A DNA stretch of 64,000 nt from Rhodovulum robiginosum (GCF_003944755.1 NZ_RWGU01000043.1:99708-163707), one strand, 5' to 3'. Numbered from the stretch's first letter, positions 22,654-32,599 are shown. Notes: a model not told the origin generated them from the letters alone. Made by a program: numbers and translations.

Positions 22654-23354
22654 TGGACCCGATCAAGGCGGTCTTGGTCTTCTGCGCCACGGTTTTCTTC
22701 GTTCTGTCCCCGGCGCTGACGGGCGGCTTCGGTGGGTACGACGCCACGCAATTTCCGGTGCCCCAGGACGACCCGCCGGTGCAGCCCGCCGGCTATGCCT
22801 TCGCGATCTGGGGGCTGATCTATCTCTGGCTGCTGATCTCGGCCGGGGTCGGCATGTTCGCCCGCGGCACCGAACCGGCGTGGGAGCCCGCCCGCCTGCC
22901 GCTGATCCTGTCGCTCGGCCCCGGCGCGGCCTGGATCGGGGTGGCCTATACCTCGCCGATCTGGGCCTCGATTCTGCTGTGGTGGATGCTCGCCACCGCG
23001 ATTTGGGCGCTCTTGCGCACGCCGCTGGTCGACCGCTGGACCTACCAGGCCCCGGTTGCCGTCTATGCCGGCTGGCTGACCGCGGCGGGCTGGGTGTCGG
23101 TGGGGCTCTTGGGCGCGGGCTACGGCATCGGGCCGGGCGAAACCGCATGGGCGGTGATCGCGCTTGTTGGCGCGCTGGTCACCGGGGCGGCGGTGCAGAT
23201 CGCGCTGGACCGGGCGCCCGAATACGGCATCACCCTGATATGGGCGCTGGTGGGGCTGATCGTGGCCAACGCCACCGCGGCGCCGCTGGTGGCCTTCGCC
23301 GCGCTCGGCGGCGCGATGCTGATGGCGGTGCTGGCCTTCCGCGCGGCGACCTGA
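22653..23354 (+). CDS. Multi-pass membrane protein, TspO/MBR-related
   Basis: A 233-residue, very hydrophobic protein with about seven membrane segments and many Trp residues. The segment PAGYAFAIWGLIYLWLLI resembles the TspO/MBR signature (PPGWVFxxxWTxLY), and proteins of this length with that motif are usually listed as TspO-like. The ligand is unknown; TspO proteins bind tetrapyrroles or act as stress-linked sensors. I chose the ATG at 22653, which overlaps the serS TGA; a GTG one codon earlier is possible. The link with serS is probably only shared transcription. Confidence 0.65.
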   Translation: MDPIKAVLVFCATVFFVLSPALTGGFGGYDATQFPVPQDDPPVQPAGYAFAIWGLIYLWLLISAGVGMFARGTEPAWEPARLPLILSLGPGAAWIGVAYTSPIWASILLWWMLATAIWALLRTPLVDRWTYQAPVAVYAGWLTAAGWVSVGLLGAGYGIGPGETAWAVIALVGALVTGAAVQIALDRAPEYGITLIWALVGLIVANATAAPLVAFAALGGAMLMAVLAFRAAT

Positions 23355-23371
23355 GCGCCAGGCAGTAATGC

Positions 23372-23397
23372 AAAAGCCCCCGGGGCGTCCCGGGGGC
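23372..23397 (-). terminator. Rho-independent terminator of the EF-hand gene
   Basis: A perfect 9-base stem GCCCCCGGG / CCCGGGGGC with a GCGT loop (23376-23397). On the minus strand it is followed by TTTT, so it best serves the leftward EF-hand gene ending at 23437; it could also stop rightward transcripts from the TspO-like gene. Confidence 0.85.
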
Positions 23398-23436
23398 CTG
23401 GTCATGGCATGGGCCGGCCGGCGGCCCGGCGTGCGC

Positions 23437-23676
23437 TTACGCGTCGCCCAGAAGGCCCGCGTCCATCGCCGCGGCCAGTTCTTCGGCATCGACCACGCCA
23501 TCGGCGTTGGCGTCGATCTCGGCGAACATGTCGTCTGTCAGGTCAGGATAGCTCTCGGCGATCTCTTCCATCGAGTAGACGCCATCGCCGTCGGTATCGG
23601 CCACCTCGGTCTGGGCAAAGGCGGCGCCGGCGGCCAGAAGGACCGTCGCGGCAAGGGTCGGAACGAACGTTTTCAT
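23437..23676 (-). CDS. Small exported EF-hand calcium-binding protein
   Basis: A 79-residue protein with an N-terminal signal peptide (MKTFVPTLAATVLLAAG, cleavage near AFAQ). The mature part has two 12-residue calcium loops, DTDGDGVYSMEE and DANADGVVDAEE, each with Asp at positions 1, 3 and 5 and Glu at 12. It is therefore a single EF-hand pair, calmodulin-lobe-like, destined for the periplasm. It stands alone with its own terminator on the left and about 210 non-coding bases on the right. The frame stays open upstream of the ATG, but that part has no coding character. Function beyond Ca2+ binding is unknown. Confidence 0.88.
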   Translation of the reverse strand: MKTFVPTLAATVLLAAGAAFAQTEVADTDGDGVYSMEEIAESYPDLTDDMFAEIDANADGVVDAEELAAAMDAGLLGDA

Positions 23677-23851
23677 TTGTTTTTTGCTCACTCCAGGGGC
23701 GGCCCCTCGGGCCGCCGCAGCGAAGGCTCTGTCGCCTCCAACTCGGCATCTGATCATTGCGCCGGCGCTTTGCAAGAGGTGTTTCACGGGCTGCGCGGGC
23801 CGGCCGGGCATGGATCGGCGGAAAAGCGCGCTTGCACGCGGCGAAGTCCCG

Positions 23852-23872
23852 AAAAACTTCTGAAAACAGAAG
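23852..23872 (-). terminator. Rho-independent terminator of the TPR-bamB-der operon
   Basis: Stem CTTCTG / CAGAAG around a 4-base loop (23857-23872) with five A on the left, which read as TTTTT after the stem on the minus strand. It lies 14 bases past the der stop, the expected place. Confidence 0.85.
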
Positions 23873-23885
23873 GCTACGGCCGGCA

Positions 23886-25349
23886 CTATCCGTCGAGCGG
23901 CGGCTTGCCCAAATGCTTTCGCAGCCGGGAGGGCGTCGATTTCTTCCGCCCCTTGAACGGGTTCTTGTCGGACTGCGAGCGGAAGGTCAGCCGGATCGGC
24001 GTGCCCGGCATGTCGAAATCCTCGCGCAGCCCGCCGACCAGGTAGCGCCGGTAGCTTTCGGCCAGCTTTTCTGGGGCCGAGCACATCACCACGAAACCCG
24101 GCGGACGCGTCTTGACCTGGGTCATGTAGCGCAGCCGGATGCGGCGGCCGCCGGGCGCCGGGGGCGGATGCATCTCGACCATGCCGGCCAGCCAGCGGTT
24201 GAGCTTGGCCGTCGGCACCCGGCGGTTCCAAACGTCGTGCGCCCGAAGAACCGCCTCGTGGAGCCGGTCGAGCCCGCGGCCGGTCTTGGCCGAGACCGTG
24301 ACCAGCGGCGCGCCGCGCAACTGCGGCAGGAGGCGGGCGAATTCCTCTTTCAGCTCGCGCAGCTTTCCCTGCCGGTCGGTTTCCAGATCCCACTTGTTGA
24401 CGGCGACCACCACCGCGCGCCCCTCGCGCTCGGCCAGGTCGGCAAGGCGCAGGTCCTGCTGCTCGAACGGGATCTGCGCGTCCAGCAAAATCACGACGAC
24501 CTCGGCGAATTTCACTGCGCGCAGCCCGTCGGCGACCGACAGCTTTTCCACCTTGTCCTGCACCTTGGCCTTCTTGCGCATGCCGGCGGTGTCGAAAATC
24601 CGGGTGGGCGTGCCCTGCCAGTCGAGCGTCAGCGAGATCGCGTCGCGGGTGATGCCGGCCTCGGGGCCGGTCAAGAGGCGGTCCTCGCCGAGGATGGCGT
24701 TTATCAATGTCGACTTGCCCGCGTTGGGCCGGCCGACCACGGCCACCTGAAGGGGGCGCGCGGCGGTGGGCGTGTGCGAGAGGCCGGTCTCGCCCTCTTC
24801 ATCGACGTCGATATCGGTCGGGGGCGCCTCTTCCTCGGCGGCCTGCGCCTCGGCCGCCTCGATCAGCGGCATGAGGATGGCGTGCAGCTCGCCCATGCCC
24901 TCGCCATGCTCGGCCGACAGGCGCAGCGGCTCGCCCAGGCCCAGCGCGTATCCCTCCAGCACGCCGGCCTCGGCCGCCGTCCCCTCGGCCTTGTTCGCCC
25001 CCAGGATCACATGGGCCGAGCGGCGGCGCAGGATGTCGGCAAAGACCTCGTCGGCGGGCAAGACCCCGGCACGCGCGTCGATCACGAAAAGGCAGGCATC
25101 GGCCATGTCGACGGCGCGCTCGGTCAGCTTGCGCATCCGGCCCTGAAGGCTTTCGTCGGTGGCCTCTTCCAGGCCCGCGGTGTCGATCACGGTGAATCGC
25201 AGATCGCCCAGCCGCGCCTGCCCCTCGCGCAGGTCGCGGGTCACGCCCGGCTGGTCGTCGACCAGCGCCAGGCGCTTGCCGACCAGGCGGTTGAACAGCG
25301 TGGACTTGCCCACGTTGGGCCGGCCGACGATGGCCAGGGTGAAACTCAT
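23886..25349 (-). CDS. der: Ribosome-assembly GTPase Der (EngA)
   Basis: Essential GTPase with two tandem G domains and a KH-like C-terminus that assists 50S subunit assembly. It has 487 residues. First G domain: G1 [15 protein letters not shown]3 DTAGLEE, G4-type GANKAEG. Second: [30 protein letters not shown]. An acidic linker ([20 protein letters not shown]) joins them, and a basic KH-like end ([14 protein letters not shown]) finishes the protein. It is the last gene of the TPR-bamB-der operon, 49 bases after bamB. Confidence 0.97.
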   Translation of the reverse strand: MSFTLAIVGRPNVGKSTLFNRLVGKRLALVDDQPGVTRDLREGQARLGDLRFTVIDTAGLEEATDESLQGRMRKLTERAVDMADACLFVIDARAGVLPADEVFADILRRRSAHVILGANKAEGTAAEAGVLEGYALGLGEPLRLSAEHGEGMGELHAILMPLIEAAEAQAAEEEAPPTDIDVDEEGETGLSHTPTAARPLQVAVVGRPNAGKSTLINAILGEDRLLTGPEAGITRDAISLTLDWQGTPTRIFDTAGMRKKAKVQDKVEKLSVADGLRAVKFAEVVVILLDAQIPFEQQDLRLADLAEREGRAVVVAVNKWDLETDRQGKLRELKEEFARLLPQLRGAPLVTVSAKTGRGLDRLHEAVLRAHDVWNRRVPTAKLNRWLAGMVEMHPPPAPGGRRIRLRYMTQVKTRPPGFVVMCSAPEKLAESYRRYLVGGLREDFDMPGTPIRLTFRSQSDKNPFKGRKKSTPSRLRKHLGKPPLDG

Positions 25350-25398
25350 CTCAGGCTCCGGGTGTCGCTCAAGGCGCCTGCCCTACACCATCGCGCGC

Positions 25399-26730
25399 CT
25401 AGCGGAAAGCGTGGAGTTGGCCCTTGGCCGAGACGACGTAGAGCGTGCCGCCGGCCACCACCGGCCGCGTGCTGGCCCCGCCCGGGATCTCGACGGTGGA
25501 CAAAAGCGCACCGCTGTTCGGGCTGAACGACCGGATCAGCCCGTCATCGGAGGCCACGATCAGCCGCCCGCCGGCCAGCACGGGCCCGTAATGGGCAAAG
25601 ATCGCCTTGCGCCGGCGCACCCTCTCGCGCGTGTAATAGGGCAGATCGACATCCCAGACGGTCTCGCCGCTGCCCGCGTCGAGGCGCACCAGCTTGCCCT
25701 GATCGGAAATCAGGAAAACGGCGCCGGCCACCGGCAGTACCGCGCCGTAGGCGCCGTGTTCGGCCGTCCAGATGCGTTCGCCCGAGCTGGCCTTCAGCGC
25801 CACGGCCCGGCCGCTCTGGTTGCCGGTATAGATCGTGTCGCCATCGATCACCGGGTCGGCGGTAATGTCGGTCACCGTGGCATAGACCCGGCCCCGCCGC
25901 TGGCCCGAGACCGCGGCCGACCAGACCCGCACGCCGCTTTGCCTCAGCGTCGCCACCAGTTCGGACGAGGCGAAGGGGAAGACCGCCAGCCGGTCGCCCA
26001 CCGCGGGGGCCGCGCCGCCCACCATGCCCGAGGGCGAGGGCGTTCCGGGCAATTGCCATTGGACGCGCCCGTTTTCGGCCTTGATCGCCCAGGCGCGGTT
26101 GTCGCGGCTGACCACGTAGACCAGCCCGTCGCGGTAGGCCGGCGCGCCGGTCACCGCGGCGTCGGTGCGTTGGCGCCACAGCTCGGCCCCGGTTTGCGGA
26201 TCGAGCGCCACCAGCGCGCCGAACCCCGTGGTAGCGAAAAGCCGCCCGTCGCCATAGGCCAGCCCGCCGCCGGTGGCATCGGAGTTACGCTCGGAGACGG
26301 GGGTGAGGTCCTGCGACCACAACACCTGGCCAGCGGTCGAGACGGCGCTCGCCCGGCTGCGGGCGTCCAGCGTGAAAACACGCCCCCCCGCGACCACCGG
26401 ATCGGCGGTGATACGGTAGCGCCGGCTGTCGCCCGCGCCGATGCTGGCCCGCCATACATCGCTCAGCCCGGCGCCCAGCGCGGAATGGCGCGCGCGGTGT
26501 TCGGGGCCGCCGCCGACCTGCGGCCAGTCGGCCCGCGCCTCGACGGGCGGCAGGGCGATCGCGGTATCGCGGGCGGCGGCGTCGAGCGGCGCCGTGGCGT
26601 CCTCTGCGACAACGCCTGGCAGCGCCTCGCGCACACCCAGGCGCTCGCCCGGCAGGATCGTTTCGCGTTGGCCGCAGGCGCTCAGCACCGCCAGCGCCGC
26701 CATCGCCGCGACAAGCCCGCTTCGTTTCAC
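25399..26730 (-). CDS. bamB: Outer-membrane assembly lipoprotein BamB-like (PQQ-type propeller)
   Basis: A 443-residue lipoprotein: signal peptide with lipobox LAVLSAC, so Cys19 is the probable lipidated residue. The rest is a beta-propeller of PQQ-like repeats, seen as recurring GGRVFTLDARS, GALVALDPQTGAELWR, GRAVALKASSGERIW and GKLVRLDAGSGETVWD. BamB helps the BAM complex insert beta-barrel proteins into the outer membrane. The neighbours der (downstream) and a YfgM-like TPR protein (upstream) match the conserved yfgM-bamB-der order of many proteobacteria, which supports the call. Confidence 0.9.
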   Translation of the reverse strand: MKRSGLVAAMAALAVLSACGQRETILPGERLGVREALPGVVAEDATAPLDAAARDTAIALPPVEARADWPQVGGGPEHRARHSALGAGLSDVWRASIGAGDSRRYRITADPVVAGGRVFTLDARSRASAVSTAGQVLWSQDLTPVSERNSDATGGGLAYGDGRLFATTGFGALVALDPQTGAELWRQRTDAAVTGAPAYRDGLVYVVSRDNRAWAIKAENGRVQWQLPGTPSPSGMVGGAAPAVGDRLAVFPFASSELVATLRQSGVRVWSAAVSGQRRGRVYATVTDITADPVIDGDTIYTGNQSGRAVALKASSGERIWTAEHGAYGAVLPVAGAVFLISDQGKLVRLDAGSGETVWDVDLPYYTRERVRRRKAIFAHYGPVLAGGRLIVASDDGLIRSFSPNSGALLSTVEIPGGASTRPVVAGGTLYVVSAKGQLHAFR

Positions 26731-26761
26731 TCGGCGTCTCCCCTGCTCAGCCCGCGCCCGT

Positions 26762-27415
26762 TCAGGCGCCGTCGGGCGTGCCGCCCAGCGCCACCATCAA
26801 CTGCGTTGCCCGCTGACGCAAGCCCGCCGACAATTCTGATGCCTGCAGGATCTCGTTCAGACGGGCGATGGCCTGCTCGCGCTCGCCGGTCTCGACATCG
26901 ATCAGGGCCAGTTGTTCCATCGCCAGCAGGCGGAAGGGCTGGCCCGGCGCGGCCAGCGGCTCCAGCACGTAGCGCCGCGTCTCGGCGGGCTGGGCATCGC
27001 CTCGCAGGGACACTTCCTTGATCGCGGCAAGCTGTCGGTAGAGCTCGGGCACCTCGGTATTGACCGACAGCGCCGCGAGGCGCTCGGCCGCGGCCGCGCG
27101 TTCGCCCGCTGCGGTCTCTTCGGCCGCGGTCAGCAGCGCCTTGAGCGCAGCCGCCCGCCCCGGTGCCTCGACCGCGTCGAGCGCGGCGATGCGCGCCTCG
27201 GCATCGCCCTTGTCGAGCGCGGTGTAAAGCGCGTCGCCCAGCGCGCGGGCCTCGGCCGTCTCACGGGACTTGCGCCACTCGTTATAGGCGGCACCGCCCA
27301 CCAGCAGCAGCACCAGCAGAACCGCGATCCAGCCATAGCGGCGGATCAGCGCGAACAGCCGGTCCCGGCGGACCTCTTCGGTCACCTCCTCGATAAAGCT
27401 GTCGGGATTGCTCAT
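26762..27415 (-). CDS. YfgM-like membrane-anchored tetratricopeptide protein
   Basis: A 217-residue protein with a short cytoplasmic N-terminus (MSNPDSFIEEVTEEVRRDR), one membrane segment (about residues 27-46, YGWIAVLLVLLLVGGAAYNE) and an Ala/Glu-rich helical periplasmic domain of TPR type. This is the architecture of YfgM, which works with the PpiD-SecYEG periplasmic chaperone system. I chose the ATG at 27415, since upstream residues are unconserved. bamB follows after 31 bases. Confidence 0.85.
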   Translation of the reverse strand: MSNPDSFIEEVTEEVRRDRLFALIRRYGWIAVLLVLLLVGGAAYNEWRKSRETAEARALGDALYTALDKGDAEARIAALDAVEAPGRAAALKALLTAAEETAAGERAAAAERLAALSVNTEVPELYRQLAAIKEVSLRGDAQPAETRRYVLEPLAAPGQPFRLLAMEQLALIDVETGEREQAIARLNEILQASELSAGLRQRATQLMVALGGTPDGA

Positions 27416-27541
27416 GCGGGCCTCACCTAGCGGATTGCGCCCCATCTAACGCAGACCCCGCCATATTGCCAAGCCCCACTGTCGCAGCCGCGCCACGCGA
27501 CCGCTGGCGCGGCTTGCGCACACCGGTGGAAAAGTCTAATC

Positions 27542-27557
27542 TGAACTCGTCGGTTCA
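27542..27557. promoter_or_regulatory. Inverted repeat upstream of the RND efflux operon (possible TetR-type operator)
   Basis: TGAAC-TCGTCG-GTTCA, perfect five-base arms, directly after TCTAAT (27535-27540), which fits a -10 hexamer at five of six positions. It lies about 105 bases before the adaptor gene. No regulator gene is adjacent. Confidence 0.45.
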
Positions 27558-27660
27558 TAAATTTTTCCCCAATACGGCCGGCGAAGCTTGCACGGCACGG
27601 CGCAATGCCCCATTTCCGCCCGAAGAGGCGCCCCGCTGCGAACATGAGGCCCCGCGGTTC

Positions 27661-28902
27661 ATGCGACTGATTTCGATCCTGACCGCCATTCTGGTCTCCG
27701 TCACGCTTTACCTGATGGTGATGGAACGCGAACGGGTGCGCGCCTTTGCCGGGGCCGAGCCGCCGTCCGCCGACACCTCACAAGGCGCGCAGTCGGCGCA
27801 GGCCGCACAGCAAGCCGCCAGTGAAAAACCCCGCATCGGCGTTGTGGCGATGAAGAGCCAGGCCCAGACGGTGCGCGGCACCGTGCGCGTGCGCGGCCGG
27901 ACCGAGGCCGCGCGCGAAGTCGACGTCCGCGCCGAAACCTCGGGGCTGGTGCTGTCGGAACCGCTGCGCAAGGGGGCCGAGGTGGCCGCGGGCGACACGC
28001 TGTGCCGGCTCGATCCGGGCACACGCGCCTCGACGCTCGCCCAGGCCGAGGCGGCCTATGACGAGGCGCAGACCAGCCTGCCGCAGGCCCGCGCCGCCGT
28101 CGCCCAGGCCGAGGCGCAGGTGCACGAGGCCGAGATCAACTACAACGCCGCCGAGAAGCTGTCGGAAAAAGGCTATGCCTCCGAAACCCAGCTCGCCGCG
28201 GCGGCCTCGGCGCTCTCCACCGCGCGGGCCGGGCTTGTGCAGGCCGAGGCGGGGCTCGAATCCGCCCAGACCGCGATCCGCACCGCCGAGTCCGCCGTCG
28301 CCTCGTCCCGCAAGGACATCGAGCGGCTGACCATCGACGCGCCTTTCGACGGCCTTTTGGAATCCGACACCGCCGAGCTGGGCGCATTGCTGCAGCAGGG
28401 ATCGCACTGCGCCACGGTGATCCAGCTCGACCCGATAAAGCTGGTGGGCTTCATCCCCGAGACCGAGGTCGACAAGGTGCAGCTTGGCGCCACGGCCGGG
28501 GCGAGGCTCGCCACCGGGCGCGAGGTGAGCGGCAAGGTCACGTTCCTCAGCCGTTCGGCCGACGAGGCCACGCGCACCTTTCGCGTGGAGGTCGCCATCG
28601 AAAACCCCGACCTTGCCATACGCGACGGCCAGACGGTGGAAATCGTGATCGCCGCGCCCGGCCGCTCGGCGCACCTGCTGCCGCAATCGGCGCTGACGCT
28701 CAACGACGACGGCCATATCGGCGTGCGGCTGGTGGGCGATGACGGACGCGCGCATTTTGCCCGGATCGAGGTTCTGCGCGACACGCGCGACGGGATCTGG
28801 GTGACCGGCCTGCCCGAGGCCGCCGACGTCATCGTCGTCGGCCAGGAATTCGTGACCGACGACGTACCGGTGGATGCTGCCTATCGCGGGGCCGGGCAAT
28901 GA
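27661..28902 (+). CDS. RND efflux system periplasmic adaptor (membrane fusion protein)
   Basis: A 413-residue adaptor with an N-terminal membrane anchor (MRLISILTAILVSVTLYLMV). Domains in order: barrel-sandwich strand (VRVRGRTEAAREVDVRAETS), lipoyl-like half (GDTLCRLDP), a long Ala/Glu-rich coiled-coil hairpin (about residues 125-220), the second lipoyl half (TIDAPFDGLLESDTAELGALL) and the beta-barrel (KVTFLSRSADEATRTFRVEVAI). I chose the ATG at 27661; the upstream open frame covers the promoter region. It overlaps the permease by 4 bases. The substrate is unknown. Confidence 0.93.
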   Translation: MRLISILTAILVSVTLYLMVMERERVRAFAGAEPPSADTSQGAQSAQAAQQAASEKPRIGVVAMKSQAQTVRGTVRVRGRTEAAREVDVRAETSGLVLSEPLRKGAEVAAGDTLCRLDPGTRASTLAQAEAAYDEAQTSLPQARAAVAQAEAQVHEAEINYNAAEKLSEKGYASETQLAAAASALSTARAGLVQAEAGLESAQTAIRTAESAVASSRKDIERLTIDAPFDGLLESDTAELGALLQQGSHCATVIQLDPIKLVGFIPETEVDKVQLGATAGARLATGREVSGKVTFLSRSADEATRTFRVEVAIENPDLAIRDGQTVEIVIAAPGRSAHLLPQSALTLNDDGHIGVRLVGDDGRAHFARIEVLRDTRDGIWVTGLPEAADVIVVGQEFVTDDVPVDAAYRGAGQ

Positions 28903-31900
28903 CCGGCCTCATCGACTGGGCCGCTGCCCGGGCGCGGATGGTGATCGCCTTCGTGGTGCTCTCGATCCTCGCGGGCGCCACCGCCTATGTAAGCCTGCCC
29001 AAGGAAGGCGAGCCCGATATCGAGATCCCGGCGCTTTTCGTGTCGGTCCCGTTCCCGGGCATCTCGGCCGAGGATTCCGAGAAGCTGCTGATCAAGACCA
29101 TGGAAACCGAGCTGTCCGATCTCGACGGGCTCAAGACCATGACCGCCACCGCCCGCGAGGGCTATGCCGGCGTCGCGCTGGAGTTCGAATTCGGCTGGGA
29201 CAAGACCAAGATCATCGCCGATGTGCGCGACCGGATGAACACCGCCGAGGCGAATTTCCCGGACGGCGCCGAGAAATACTCGATCAACGAAATCAATTTC
29301 TCGGAATTTCCGATCATCGTCGCCACCCTGTCGGGCCCGGTGCCAGAGCGCACCTTGCTGCGCCTCGCCAAGGACTTGCAGGACCGGCTCGAAAAGCTCG
29401 AGCCGGTGCTCGAGGTCGCCTTGGCCGGCCATCGCGACGAGATGCTGGAGGTGGTGATCGACCCGCTCAGGCTCGAGGCCTACAACGTCACCGCCGGAGA
29501 GCTGATCTCGGTTGTGCAAAACAACAACCAGCTGATTGCCGCCGGCGAGGTGGAAACGCCCACCGGCACGTTCTCGGTCAAGATCCCCTCGTCGTTCGAT
29601 GCCGCGCGCGACGTCTACGCGCTGCCGGTCAAGACCAACGGCGACCGGGTGGTAACGCTCGGAGAGCTTGCCGATATCCGCCTGACCTTCGAAGACCGCC
29701 AATCGACCGCACGGTTCAACGGCCAGCCCGCCGTCGCACTGCAAATCGTCAAGCGCAAGGGCTTCAACATCATCGACACCGCCCAGCTGGTGCGCGACGA
29801 GTTGGACACTGCCCGTGATCTGTGGCCCGAGGACCTTCGCCGCGCGGTCGAGATGTCGACCTCGCTGGACCAGTCGACCACCGTCGCCTCGATGGTCCGC
29901 CAGCTCGAAGGCTCGGTGCTGACCGCCATCGCGCTGGTGATGATCGTCGTTCTGGCCTTTCTCGGCACCCGCTCGGCGCTCTTGGTCGGCTTTGCCATTC
30001 CCACCTCTTTCCTTTTGTGTTTCGTGCTGCTGGGCCTGATGGACGTGTCGGTGTCGAACATCGTCATGTTCGGCCTGATCCTCGCCGTGGGGATGCTGGT
30101 CGACGGCGCTATCGTGGTGGTGGAATACGCCGACAAACGCATTTCCGAAGGCGTGGGTCCGATGCACGCCTTCACCGAGGCCGCCAAGCGGATGTTCTGG
30201 CCCATCGTCAGCTCCACCGCCACCACGCTCTGCGCGTTTCTGCCCATGCTGTTCTGGCCCGGCGTGCCGGGCGAGTTCATGGGGATGCTGCCGGTCACGC
30301 TGATCTTCGTTCTCTCGGCCAGCCTGATCGTCGCGCTGATCTACCTGCCTGTGGTGGGCGGTGTGGCGGGGCGCTTTTCGCGCATCCTGTGGCGGACGAC
30401 CGACATGGTGCGCCACCTGCCGTGGATCGTCCGCGCCGCGATGGTGCCGGTGGCGCTCTACATCGTGTTTCTCGGCGCGATGCAGCTCATCAACCCGGGC
30501 TACCTGGCCCCGGGGCTGGCCCGGGTCCCGGCGGCGCTGGCCATCCTGCCCGGCGCGGCGCTGTTTCTGGCCGGGCTCATGCTGAGTTCCATCGCGGTCA
30601 ACGCGGCCAAGCTGCCCCGGCGCCAACGCCCCATCGAGACCGCCAGGCGGCGCACGCTGTTCGGCTGGGCGATCCGCTTCATCACCGCCAACCCGGTGAT
30701 GCCGCTGGTTGCCATCGCCGCGGTGATCGCCTTCGTGGTCTCGATCTTCATGGCCTACGGGCAAAACAACAGGGGCGTGGAATTCTTCGTCGAATCCGAG
30801 CCCGAACAGGCGATCATCTATGTCCGCGCCCGCGGCAACCTCTCGCTGGCGGAAAAGGACGCGCTGGTGCGCGAGGCCGAGGCGGTGGCGCTGGGCCACC
30901 GCGCGGTCAAGTCGGTCTTTGCCTTCTCCGGCGAGGGCGGGCTCGACACCAATACCGGCGGCGCCTCGCCGCCCCTCGACACGGTCGGGCAGGTGCAGCT
31001 CGAACTCATCCCCTGGGAGGACCGCGAGAGCGACCCCAGCCTCGACGGCGACCGCGTCCTCGACGAGATCGAGGCCAGCCTCGCCAAGATCCCGGGTATC
31101 AAGACCGAAATCCTGGCCCAGTCGCGCGGCCCGGCCTCGGCCAAGCCCGTGCACCTGCAGGTCAGCGGCGACAACTGGGAGGCGCTGACGCAAGCCACCG
31201 AGATCGTGCGCACCCGGTTCGAAGAGACCGAGGGGCTGACCGATGTCGAGGACACGCTGCCCCTGCCCGGCATCGACTGGCAGATCGACGTCGACGTGGA
31301 ACAGGCCGGGCGCTACGGCGCCAACGTGTCGGCGGTGGGCGCGATGGTGCAACTGGTGACGCGCGGCATCCTGCTGGACACGATGCGCGTGCCCTCCTCG
31401 GACGAGGAGATCGATATCCGGGTCCGCCTGCCCGAAAAGGACCGGCTGCTGTCGACGCTGGACACGCTCAAGGTGCGCACCGAGGCGGGGCTGGTGCCGC
31501 TGTCGAACTTCGTCACCCGGACCCCGGTGGAAAAGCTGGGCCGCATCAACCGGGTCGATGGCGAGCGCTATTTCGACATAAAGGCCGGCGTCGCCGACGG
31601 GCTGACCAACCCCGACGGCACGCCGATCAACGCCAACGACCGCATCGCCACTCTCACCGAATGGCTGGAATCCGGCCCGCTGCCGGCCGGCATCGACTGG
31701 GAATGGACCGGCGACCAGGAAGACCAGGCCGAATCGCAGGCGTTCCTGTCCAAGGCCTTCGGCGCGGCGCTGGCCTTGATGTTCATCATCCTGCTGGCGC
31801 AATTCAACAGCTTCTACAACGCGACGATGGTGCTGCTGGCCGTGGTGCTGTCGGTTACCGGCGTGCTGATCGGGATGATGGTCATGGGTCAGCCCTTCTC

Positions 31901-32534
31901 GATCATCATGACCGGCACCGGCATCGTGGCGCTGGCCGGGATCGTGGTGAACAACAACATCGTGCTGATCGACACCTACCAGGAATACGAACGCTACATG
32001 CCCCCGCTCGAGGCCATCGCGCGCACCGCCGAGGCGCGCATCAGGCCCGTGCTGTTGACCACCGTCACCACCATGGCGGGCCTTTCCTCGATGATGTTCG
32101 GCCTCAGCTTCGATTTCCTCAACGGCGGCTATTCCATCGACAGCCCGACTGCGCTGTGGTGGAAACAGCTCGCCACCGCGGTGGTCTTCGGCCTGGGCAT
32201 CGCCACGGTGCTGACGCTGGTCTTCACCCCGGCGCTGCTGGCGCTGCGGGTCTGGTTCAAGGCGGGCGCCTACGGGTCGTGGCGCCGGCTCCAGGCGCTG
32301 GCGATGGGCCGCGAAAGCGTGCCCGCGCGCGACCTCGCGCTCAACCGCGCCGCGCGCCGGATCAAGTCGCCCGAACTCATCTGGCCGCTGGGCGACTGGC
32401 CGCAGGTCTACGACGACGCGGCCGAGGGCCCCTCGGCCGACGATCTGCGCCGTGTGCTGGACGCCCGCGACCCCGAAGCCGAGGACAAGGACGCCCCGCC
32501 GCGGGGCAAGCCGCCGCTGCGCGCCGCCGAATAG
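28899..32534 (+). CDS. RND-family efflux permease (AcrB/HAE1 type)
   Basis: Proton-driven inner-membrane pump of 1211 residues, somewhat longer than the usual 1020-1050. The extra length lies in the central region after the first membrane block and in a charged C-terminal tail of about 100 residues (RVLDARDPEAEDKDAPPRG). Membrane segment 4 carries NIVMFGLILAVGMLVDGAIV with the proton-relay Asp pair; the second half repeats the plan (GIVALAGIVVNNNIVLIDTY). Two large periplasmic porter loops are present. It is coupled to the adaptor (ATGA). No outer-membrane channel gene is adjacent, so a general TolC is assumed. Confidence 0.93.
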   Translation: MTGLIDWAAARARMVIAFVVLSILAGATAYVSLPKEGEPDIEIPALFVSVPFPGISAEDSEKLLIKTMETELSDLDGLKTMTATAREGYAGVALEFEFGWDKTKIIADVRDRMNTAEANFPDGAEKYSINEINFSEFPIIVATLSGPVPERTLLRLAKDLQDRLEKLEPVLEVALAGHRDEMLEVVIDPLRLEAYNVTAGELISVVQNNNQLIAAGEVETPTGTFSVKIPSSFDAARDVYALPVKTNGDRVVTLGELADIRLTFEDRQSTARFNGQPAVALQIVKRKGFNIIDTAQLVRDELDTARDLWPEDLRRAVEMSTSLDQSTTVASMVRQLEGSVLTAIALVMIVVLAFLGTRSALLVGFAIPTSFLLCFVLLGLMDVSVSNIVMFGLILAVGMLVDGAIVVVEYADKRISEGVGPMHAFTEAAKRMFWPIVSSTATTLCAFLPMLFWPGVPGEFMGMLPVTLIFVLSASLIVALIYLPVVGGVAGRFSRILWRTTDMVRHLPWIVRAAMVPVALYIVFLGAMQLINPGYLAPGLARVPAALAILPGAALFLAGLMLSSIAVNAAKLPRRQRPIETARRRTLFGWAIRFITANPVMPLVAIAAVIAFVVSIFMAYGQNNRGVEFFVESEPEQAIIYVRARGNLSLAEKDALVREAEAVALGHRAVKSVFAFSGEGGLDTNTGGASPPLDTVGQVQLELIPWEDRESDPSLDGDRVLDEIEASLAKIPGIKTEILAQSRGPASAKPVHLQVSGDNWEALTQATEIVRTRFEETEGLTDVEDTLPLPGIDWQIDVDVEQAGRYGANVSAVGAMVQLVTRGILLDTMRVPSSDEEIDIRVRLPEKDRLLSTLDTLKVRTEAGLVPLSNFVTRTPVEKLGRINRVDGERYFDIKAGVADGLTNPDGTPINANDRIATLTEWLESGPLPAGIDWEWTGDQEDQAESQAFLSKAFGAALALMFIILLAQFNSFYNATMVLLAVVLSVTGVLIGMMVMGQPFSIIMTGTGIVALAGIVVNNNIVLIDTYQEYERYMPPLEAIARTAEARIRPVLLTTVTTMAGLSSMMFGLSFDFLNGGYSIDSPTALWWKQLATAVVFGLGIATVLTLVFTPALLALRVWFKAGAYGSWRRLQALAMGRESVPARDLALNRAARRIKSPELIWPLGDWPQVYDDAAEGPSADDLRRVLDARDPEAEDKDAPPRGKPPLRAAE

Positions 32535-32550
32535 CGCGCCGGCTGTCCGT

Positions 32551-32579
32551 CCGCGATGGATAGGGTCGTGGCATCGCGG
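32551..32579. repeat. Inverted repeat between converging genes
   Basis: CCGCGATG (32551-32558) and CATCGCGG (32572-32579) around a 13-base loop, in the 65-base gap between the RND permease and the ABC exporter. No T-tract follows on either strand; it may act as a transcript-end stem. Confidence 0.5.
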
Positions 32580-32599
32580 CCCGAGGCCCTGGCGAGGGC

